Assembly: GCA_026008535.1 (NCBI GenBank)
Contig: BRKX01000019.1
Span: forward strand, 821,001-885,000
Length of the DNA: 64,000 nt
Direction: 5' to 3'
Source: Perilla frutescens
Lineage: Eukaryota > Streptophyta > Magnoliopsida > Lamiales > Lamiaceae
Below the pieces are notes generated by a model. It did no database searches and was not told the origin of the DNA. It saw nothing but the letters and a program-made list of their open reading frames with translations. Both the position numbers and the translations under genes were made by a program. Below are positions 55,969-64,000 of this stretch, in pieces (within the stretch, counting starts at the first letter, position 1; each line of letters begins with the position of its first letter).

Positions 55969-58010
55969 TTCTGCAGTTTCTCTCTCTAAAAAAGCGTCGC
56001 CGGAATTGTTATTACACTGGAGTGGAAGTGAATCCGGGAAAATGTAGTTCTGAAACGAAACTGATTCAGAAACCTGCCTATTGTCGCGTTTTCGGATTCT
56101 AGTCAACGTGAAATCAGCTGATCTCGCGTTTCGATTTTCACCAACATTTTAATGCAACACGTTTTTGCCTTGCTTCTTTCCTTTCCTTTATGTAATTTTT
56201 TTTTCTTTTTCACGTTGTAAAGCTCACGTTGTCTTGTTATTAGAATTTTGTAGATAATGTGGAGGAGAAATATGTACTTATGTTCCGAACTTTCGTTTAT
56301 TTTGTTTAAATGTCGTAAATTTTAGAAAAATATTCAAACTTTTCATATTTTTACAAAACTGCATCCAAAATCAATTTTTGGTGACGGATTATTAAGAAAT
56401 CACGCGTGAGTCCATCGTTCAAAAATCATTTCGGAATTGAGATTAAATCTGATTTTTCACGTCACTTTTCACACTAGACTCTAATGGGAGAAATACTAAC
56501 TACCACTAATATAAATGAATCGGTCGTAAATCTTTAATTTTTTAGTAAAAACATTATGCTTCGCTTGTGTGTGGATAGCCGGGAAATTCTATAACACATG
56601 TAGGGGCACTACCCCAATCCATACATGTATGGACATGTGAACAAAAGTCCAAAACCCACTCTATATCTATGTTTATTTGTTTTATACTCTTGAAATTGAG
56701 ATAATACCCTAACATGTGTTATAGAATTTCTCGTAGATAGCCCACGAAACCAGTCATGCAAACTAGGGGTGCACACGGGTTGGGTTGGCTTGGTTGAGGG
56801 TGTTTACATAGGTCAATCCATACACAACGGTTTGAAGAAATTATAACCCGTTAATCTTTTTTTTTCCTCACAACCCAACCCTACTTCTCACAAGGATATA
56901 AGGGTTGACTTCATCGGGTTATGACAAAAAAAAAAATTGAAATGAATTTTACCAGAACTTAGTTAATTTTTTTAATATTTTAAATCATTAATCATATATT
57001 ATAAACAATATTAGCTAAAAAATCTATCAAATAAAATAAATATGCATGTCATAAAATTGAAATTGGAACGATAGAGAGAAAATTAAACTCTTATTCAGGA
57101 AAGAGCAAATATTAGATGCAAATACAATAAATTATTTGGAAATATCAGAAGCAAATACAAAAAATTATTTTAATCAGTACAATAGCATGTAAGTAAACTT
57201 GCATTCCTCCAATAATACTGCAAGTCAGGGAACTAATTGATGACAAGTTCTACAACCAAGAATATATACAATAAAGATTTTACATTTACAAAAATATATA
57301 TAAAAAATTAAATAAAGAGTAACGGGTTGGATTGAGTTGGTTTGGGTCGAGACTCTTAAACCCGTGAGCCAATCCAATAAGATCGGTTTACAATATTTAT
57401 GAACCGTAATAAATTCAACCTATCATCATAACGAGTCAAACGGCCTAAATCGGGTTTGGGTTGGCTGGTTGGTCGGTTTGTGCAAGTTTTTGTGCACCCC
57501 TAATGCAAACCATTAATAGTGGTACACCTATTTATAGTTTTCTTTTTTGAGTCGAGGAAAGGAGAAAGAAATGTGGATTAATTTCGAACACGAGACGTCT
57601 CTTTTTATACTAGATCTTTACCACTTTGGTGTTTTAAGATCAACCTTTAATCGATTTCCTAAGTATTTGTTAATAATCCGAATTACATAATTTATGCAGC
57701 TAAAATTGTAGCCACCACTATTCACACAAGACATACATAACGACAACTTTTCCATATGAATTCTTGAATTAATGAACAAAGCACAAGTTGCTAATATTAA
57801 TAATCACTATCTCTAACATTACAGTCAACTCAAATTCCATACAGACAAAGATAGCAATTGCAAGAACCTGAACTATATAAACAAGATAATGAAAAAAAAT
57901 TCAAAAAAACAACTAGGAAAACAAGAGGCCTGCAATACAAATGGAGAGTAAAAAAGAAAAGAAAAGATAGGCTTAGCCGAAGGGAATCGGGTTTTATAAT
58001 AGAGATTATC
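55969..58010. other. OST1 upstream region and spacer
   Basis: The OST1 leader on the minus strand is followed by A+T-rich spacer and a 739-bp hAT-type element (56764-57502). The 3' UTR of the splicing-factor gene lies at the right edge. No gene is seen. Confidence 0.55.
56764..57502. mobile_element. Non-autonomous hAT element (739 bp) with 8-bp target duplication
   Basis: Ends TAGGGGTGCAC and GTGCACCCCTA are inverses. ATGCAAAC flanks it at 56756-56763 and 57503-57510. An 8-bp duplication and short terminal repeats of this kind are typical of hAT. Subterminal GGGTTGGGTTGG/ACCCGTTA words are frequent. There is no transposase frame. Confidence 0.92.
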
Positions 58011-61000
58011 TCAAATGATTTTGTTTCTTATCTCTTCCAGTTTCTTCATAATCTCCCCAGGAGTTCTATCCAGCTCGTCCGCAATTTTGCGTTGCATATC
58101 CATAGGCAAAGTCGGGAACTGCTCGCACAAATCTCCATCAATCACATCCTGCGACAATGTTGAAAACTTGGAATCATCAGCTTAAGAGCAAGAAAGATTA
58201 ACAAGAAAGAATTGATATGCAGTGATGTAAAATTTAGAGGTGAAAGAGTAAGTTAAAGATGAAACTAGATATTGCATGTCCAATTCAGACTGATGAACAC
58301 TCGGGCTACAACGAGGGTTCACCTTGAAAAAACTGAAAAATTTATCATAACATACTATATTCCAACTATGAGATTGAGAATAGGAAAAGAAAGAATTGAT
58401 CTAGATCAAAAGGTGAGGCTAGGTAGCTTTTATATAAGAATTTTGTGCTCGTATCGTATTCCACTCTACCAATACCAGCCCAGTGTCCAGAAGACAAATA
58501 GAGATTTTTAGACAGCATAGAAGAAAAAAAAGAAAAAAGAAAAAAGATCAGCACTACTTCTAGTTCCCTGTCGATTCATTTAGCAGAATATCTAAAGAAT
58601 AATGGCTGTGCACCCTGTCCTGGAGCCAAAAAAGATGACGCATGCAACAGAAAGATATTATTTAGAAGGCAATGCAATCAACAAAATACCAGTGTTTGTG
58701 AGATAAGTGCAATTATGTCACAGGTGGATGAATCATACAACTCACCTTCACTGGAAAGTAGGAAGATCTATAGGCCATGTGGTCTCTACCACACAAAGGT
58801 GGGTGCTCCTGCCGCAAGTGCATCTCCAAATGAGAGAAAAAATCAACATCATCACGTGATGTGAATGGGAGGAATGCCCCCAAACTCCCCATTACAGTTC
58901 CATAAATAAGGCACTCTCCGCCTCCTGGAATCAAAGATGCCTTCTGCAAGCAACTGACCACATCGCCAACGTGGAATTGGACTATTTCCTCCACTTTGTT
59001 CGGTGCCCCATTCAGCTTCCCCTGCTCCCATTTTATCTTACCACCAGTTGGATCTTCTTCAATCTCATCAGACACATCTTGTGGCAACCGCACAAAGTAA
59101 ACATTTCCAAATTTGTCTGACCCTGCCATGGTGTCAAAATCTATATGCTGTGCGGCAGTAAGCCATCTAGGAACTGTGTCATCAGCAAATATGTACAGCT
59201 GGTTTTCATCACGTCTGTACTTGCAGTAGTGGAATGACTGAAAAAACAAACGGTTATTGAACAGTTATGATATTTAGAAGAAATTGCAAGAAACTACATA
59301 AAATCTATAATCTATAAAAGAATAAATATAGGAATAGAATAGAATTAGCACCATCCATATCAACTGGTCAAAATAAGGAATAACATTTGCAACCTCCATA
59401 TCAAAGGATAAAACTTATTAATCATGTCAATACACAATTAACACATGAATGTTCAGAGAGCATACCTCTTGCATATCACCAACATAAATCCGATCACGGT
59501 ATGTCTGGATAGATGTAATTGAGTTAGGGAACAACTTATTCTCACACTTCCTAAGCAATCTTCTTTTCCCCAAATCATACAATCTAAGCACAGGTCCTAT
59601 TCCAGCCAGCAGTCTTCCTTGAAATTGGGCCAATGCAAGAGGGACACCTTCCACTTGTGTTTTATGCAGAAGTTCAAGAACCTTCCCATCTTCCTTGAAC
59701 CTATATATATGTATATATCCAGCCTCAAAGGATCTTTTGGGCCAAAACTGCAGGCCTTTTGCTGTGCCTACAGCCAAAAGAGTTCCATACTCCTTATCAT
59801 GAAAATTGACAGTGCACATGCTAAATGCTGCTTCATTATCCTGAAGCTCAAGTAAACAGGTCGTCTCTGTTGTCCTCGGGTTTAAAACTCTGATGCAAGA
59901 AACCCACCTTCCAGACTCTGCCTTGGGATAACCATATTGTTCGTCAGAAAGTGGATCATTATTCTCCTCATCATCCCCATTCTCCATCTGCTCTGCATTT
60001 CCATTCTCCCCCATTCCAGCAGCCTCAAATGATTCCTTCTTTGCAGCTTCACGTTCTTCTGCAGTGAATGCTCCTTGATCACTCTCAATCATAATCAAAA
60101 GCTTTCGCTTGGGATGAACTACAAACTTCCTCGGTGTATACCTTAGAGGTATAGCAGTTTCATTAAATGATTCTCCTAGTCTCTCAATAGTGAAAACCCT
60201 TAATGCATCCCCAGCAACAGCAACAACACCTTCTGCACACTGATCTGATGAAAAGGAGGCAGCATATTCAAGTGTCTCATATGACAGAGGGGTTAGAAGG
60301 AAGTGTCCTTGGTGTATATAGCCAAGCCAAGGTCTACTTGACAAGCAAAGCATAGCTTGTCGCCCTCTCACAACAATAGAAAAGAGCTTAGGAGCTCTGA
60401 GGCCTAAGAAGCGAGAGCGAGCATCTGAGAGCGTGCCATTCACCATATCCACAACTGTCCTGAATAATACTCCATTTTGCAGACCAGCATTTAGAAAGAG
60501 GTTAGCAGGGTGATCTGCTCCATCCTCACCTCCTAATGAAGCCTGAACTTCAAGAAAGAGTAGGGACTCCGGAGGAGATGAAACACTCTGAACACTTAGC
60601 ATTTCCATACAGTTGTCACCGGGGTCCAAAGACAAGATGCGGATTGTATTGTCGAATGATCCAACAGCCAGAAAGCGAGATCTCTGACGTCCTTCTGGGA
60701 CAGGGGCAATATCTAAACACGCAATATCTCCGGACATATCAAGCTTTGCCATCTCCATCAGCTGCCCCGTCATATCAACTTCAAAATATATAATCTCCCC
60801 ACCACTCAAAGCAATGACAACCTGAACTCTATTAGACCCAACCTTAACGATAGTCCTCTTTCCTGGAGTCCTCCATTCATTGATACGGCCATCTTCTCTG
60901 ATATGCCTGATACCACCTGGATGGACTTGCATTAAGGAGTCATCCCCAATCAAAGAAACAGCAAGTGAAGGTGTAGTGTCAAGAAATCCACTGTCACTAA

Positions 61001-62474
61001 CTTCTTCAACAGTCTCACCAATGGAAAGTACAAGAGTAGCGTTTGCAAAAGAAACAACAATGTATGCATCAAATTCATCATTCACATTCTTTTTTACTGT
61101 CCAAACAGCACTTGGAACACCTGGTAATGTTGACACTGCCATTTCACTAATAGCCAAACCTGGTCTCAGTATCCGCAGAGAAGAACGAGGCCCCCGCCCA
61201 CAAAGTGAAAATATCTGAGGGGTTTCTTCCTCAAAGAGATTTACAACTTTCATATCCATAATAGGCATCAAGCTCTCAACTTGATCGATCCGAACTAGAT
61301 TCTTCAGTTTTCTAGGCTGGAAGAACACCGGCTGAAAACCTTCCTCTGTTTCCATCAGTGTAGCAGAGGAAGCCTCCACATCAGGATCATCACCTATCGC
61401 CTGAAACTGATACAAGGCATGGTTTCCAAACTCCGATGCAGCAAACAGAAACCCAGATTTCAAGACACACAAGGAAGATGTGACCGGAATAGTATCGAAA
61501 TATTTAATCTTCAACTCTTTTACTCTATCATTGTCATGGTCCAGGGTCACTTTGAAAATATCCCCGTATTCAGTTTGCAAGAGGAAGAAAAACATGGATT
61601 TCTGCTTATGCATAGCAGCCGAGACAATCAAGACCCCACGCTCTGCAGGCAAGTCCTCGCGTCTCGGAATAACCGCCCTGACATCAGGGTGCCCTTGATT
61701 CTTATATATAACAAAATTTTCAGCACACACAAGCACCCCACTGGGTCCATCCCCACCACCAGGTACAGTCACTAGCATATTAGCACCATTGTCAACCTGT
61801 TCGGACCATTTCCTAGACACATGGTTAAGCCCCAAATCCAACTCATAGAAGGTCAAATGTTTCTGCGCCTCATTAGCAGCTTGACCGGTGGGATCCTGGT
61901 CCGCTTCCGAATAATCCAGCTCTATAGCCGCAAATATTGGATTATCAAACCCACAATCCACCCCACAGATCGAATAAACTATAGTATGGCTCTTATGCGC
62001 CTCCAACGGCGACGAAATTGTCAACCTAGCTGCAGTATCCCTATTCAAAACATAAACAAGCTTCTGCTTCTCGCACGCACCAATCATTACAGCTCTACCC
62101 TTAGGGTCAATTGCCAAGTATTGGCCGGGCACTATCCTACGGCATCCCGATTTCCCAAAAGTCTCCTGGTGGATTTTATCAAGCGTATTCTTCTCTTTAT
62201 TATACTCAAGAATTACAATGCGCCCTGAATCCGACCCCACAACTATGTAATCCTTCTGCGCTCCGGTGAGCCGAAATTGAGCTAATGAACGAATAGCGCC
62301 AAATATTTCAAATGAAAGGAGGGATTGGAGCTTACCGTTGTCGTCGGGGCGCAGAAGGTCGAGGACCTTGCCGCGCGCCACCACGATTTCCTGCGCTTTG
62401 CCGCCGGAGAAGCTCCCGTTTATGGCGCAGATTATTCCGGTGGACTGTTGCAGGGTTAGACTGTATAGGTACAT
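58011..62474 (-). CDS. SAP130: Splicing factor 3B subunit 3 (SF3B3 / SAP130)
   Basis: Three exons: 62474-59466 (1,003 codons), 59237-58746 and 58148-58011, giving 1,212 residues, matching plant SAP130. The start MYLYSLTLQQSTGIICAING, then RSLAQFRLTGAQKDYIVVGS, FGKSGCRRIVPGQYLAIDPK, PIFAAIELDYSEADQDPTGQ and FSLCGRGPRSSLRILRPGL are family landmarks of the N-terminal beta-propellers. The CPSF-A type C-terminal region contains KWEQGKLNGAPNKVEEIVQF, FTSRDDVDFFSHLEMHLRQE and PPLCGRDHMAYRS, ending ADELDRTPGEIMKKLEE. SF3B3 is a scaffold of the SF3b complex in U2 snRNP, needed for branch-site recognition. It is related to DDB1, but the sequence is clearly SF3B3. No lesion is seen. The leader is GA/CT-rich with an AAACCCTA box. 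Confidence 0.97.
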
Positions 62475-62509
62475 GATGATTAGCGGAGAAGAAGAGTGTC
62501 AGATTTGAG

Positions 62510-62565
62510 TGTAGAGAGAGAAAGAGAGTGTGTGGGGGAGAGAGAGAGGGTTCAGAGAAACCCTA
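62510..62565 (-). promoter_or_regulatory. CT-rich leader and telo-box in front of SF3B3
   Basis: On the + strand a GAGA-rich stretch (about 62513-62549) lies 40-75 bp before the start codon, next to AAACCCTA at 62558-62565. Telo-boxes (AAACCCTA) and CT/GA tracts are common near the start of plant housekeeping genes. A function here is inferred from that and from position only. Confidence 0.4.
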
Positions 62566-62713
62566 GGATTTGGGGAGGTGAAGTAGGAGGGAAATGGGTT
62601 TCTTTTCTTCGTTTCGTGGTTAATAAGGCCACGTTTGGGCGGTTTGGGTTTTGCTCCTAAATATTAAGATCTTGAAATTTAGATTTCCAAAACTTGCATT
62701 AGTCACAAATATT

Positions 62714-63086
62714 TGCTAAATTATACTTTGATACCTGTAATTTTTGCATTTTAGATTTTAGTATTTTTTCAAAAATGATCAACTGTTTCAAAATTAATAA
62801 AATAGTATTCAGTTTTTAAAATTTTGCAAATCTAACATTTAATCAATTTTACGGCCCAAAAATCGTACGTAATTGATTGTATTTTAATATTTCTTGATTG
62901 GAGAGCTACCTGGCTGAGGAAATAGAAATATTAAAATACAAGCAGTTGCGATGATTTTCGGTCTGTAAAATTGATTAAAATGTTAGATTTGCAAAAATTT
63001 TGAAAAAGTGGGTACTATTTTGTTAATTTTGAAAAAGTGCCATTTTTTTAAAAATGCCCAAAATGGAAGTACCAAAGTGTAATTTA
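62714..63086. mobile_element. Long-TIR element, copy 3 of 3, diverged
   Basis: The left end GCTAAATTATACTTTGATACC and the right end (inverted GTAAATTACACTTTGGTACT) match, as do the AATCAATTTTACGGCCC and GGTCTGTAAAATTGATT words of the two arms. The boundaries are approximate and no target duplication is clear. It lies about 240 bp upstream of the SF3B3 ATG. Confidence 0.7.
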
Positions 63087-63474
63087 CAAAAAATACTACG
63101 AGTGTTTTTTCACTATAACTATATTTCCACCCGTACAATCATTCATGGTCTCAAACTCAATTATTACATTTTTAATATAAGTGTTAGATCTTCTTATTTT
63201 ATAGATAATATTTAAGTTAGAAAGTTAATATTGTAGTAAATTGTATATACAATTTTGCATATTTCATTGACTACAATACTAACAAGTTAACCTTGTACTT
63301 AATATATTATAATCTCTAAATTAAAATTACCATGAACACACAACTTAAATATATTTTCCTAGGAAAAAAAATATATTATTAAAACAATCTCTAAAAAATT
63401 GATTGAATCGACATTCAATAACCTCATGTCCTCAACCATAACTAAAGTATGATTAGTTCGTTTGATATGGTAGT

Positions 63475-63680
63475 AGGGTTTCAAATTATTCGAATTAAAC
63501 CAAATGCATATTCAGTTCTACTTATCGAGTTCGAGTTTACTTCGAGCATTTAGTTTTATCTCGAGTTTTTATCTCGAGTATAAACACGATCAAGCTTGTT
63601 TGATATAATAACCAAACCAAATCCAAATAAAATTATAGAAACACAATCTCGAATCGAATCGAGTATCGAATCTTTGTTTG
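63475..63680. repeat. GAGCTCGA-type dispersed repeat, copy 4
   Basis: TCGAGTTCGAGTTTACTTCGAG and TCTCGAATCGAATCGAG words as in copies 1-3. Ends not defined. Confidence 0.4.
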
Positions 63681-63821
63681 ATTTCAATAGTAGGTAATTA
63701 AAAAAAACGTTGTAAAACAACTAATTATAGATACACTCTCCCATCGAACAATTCAAACAGTGAGAAAATGAAACATAAGCTAATCTATTCTGGTTTCAGA
63801 TTGTCACCAGTCTTGACAAGG

Positions 63822-63824
<3 letters not shown>

Positions 63825-63868
<44 letters not shown>
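63825..63868. repeat. (GA)n microsatellite
   Basis: About 21 GA units. Confidence 0.95.
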
Positions 63869-63869
<1 letters not shown>

Positions 63870-64000
63870 CTAATGGACAAACAAGCTCACCTCACCTCAA
63901 AGAAAGGTCTGTGCAGCTAACGCCATAAATGAATCAAACTACTCGTGATGCTAAGGGAAAAAATGGCTCGATAAAAGCACGAGCATAAGCTGGAATATAC

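Larger units (their letters stand above)
62475..64000. other. Upstream region of SF3B3 and right-edge spacer
   Basis: It holds the SF3B3 leader, a third copy of the long-TIR element, GAGCTCGA-type repeat copy 4 (about 63475-63680) and a (GA)n tract. The last 130 bp could belong to a neighbouring gene beyond the edge, but nothing coding can be shown. Confidence 0.5.

Noticed and set aside
59427..62474. DDB1 or CPSF160 as identity of the large gene
   Set aside because: These share the propeller architecture, but the start, the LDYSEADQDPTG segment and the C-terminus are specific for SF3B3/SAP130.

Overview
The window is nuclear DNA of a eudicot flowering plant. Seen directly: multi-exon genes with GT/AG introns in an A+T-rich background, many microsatellites, a nuclear tRNA gene and several families of small DNA transposons. 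The encoded proteins are plant-specific or plant-type: PMI1, OEP21, XCP-type cysteine protease, ATL ubiquitin ligase, PHT1, tonoplast sugar transporter. An asterid, perhaps Lamiales, is my guess from the protein flavour and is not proven.

Layout. 1-104: last codons of an unrecognised gene cut by the edge. 1.3-1.8 kb (-): small HMA-fold protein without metal-binding cysteines. 4.0-4.4 kb (+): short RING-H2 ORF, probably a gene fragment. 6.07-6.48 kb: short element with 113-bp direct terminal repeats. 6.65-10.05 kb: three and a bit tandem copies of a unit of about 1.05 kb carrying a decayed kinase-like exon. 11.2-13.8 kb (+): broken PHT1 phosphate-transporter gene. 14.8-16.2 kb (-): intact XCP-type papain-like protease, four exons. 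16.8 kb: tRNA-Ala(UGC). 17.1-17.3 kb (-): small seed-maturation-like ORF. 18.5-21.1 kb (+): intact single-exon PMI1. 25.7-31.0 kb (+): tonoplast monosaccharide transporter with a premature stop and a 1,266-bp Mutator-like insertion in an exon. 31-38.8 kb: no gene seen, many MITEs. 38.8-39.3 kb (-): ATL RING-H2 ligase. 39.4-47.6 kb: no gene seen. 47.7-49.4 kb (-): OEP21, five exons. 50.9-56.0 kb (-): ribophorin I/OST1, ten exons. 58.0-62.5 kb (-): SF3B3/SAP130, three exons.

The intact genes serve unrelated jobs (chloroplast movement, chloroplast outer-envelope transport, N-glycosylation in the ER, pre-mRNA splicing, xylem proteolysis, ubiquitination). I see no operon-like or biosynthetic cluster. 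The main interest is decay and transposon activity. Two membrane-transporter genes (PHT1 and tonoplast sugar transporter) are pseudogenes. The sugar transporter has taken at least three small inverted-repeat elements with 9-10 bp target duplications. Several families of long-inverted-repeat elements recur across the window. I found no convincing undescribed biological system; the tandem kinase-like array is the least explained structure.

Exon boundaries were worked out by hand from splice consensus, reading frame and remembered family similarity. No alignment or expression data were available.
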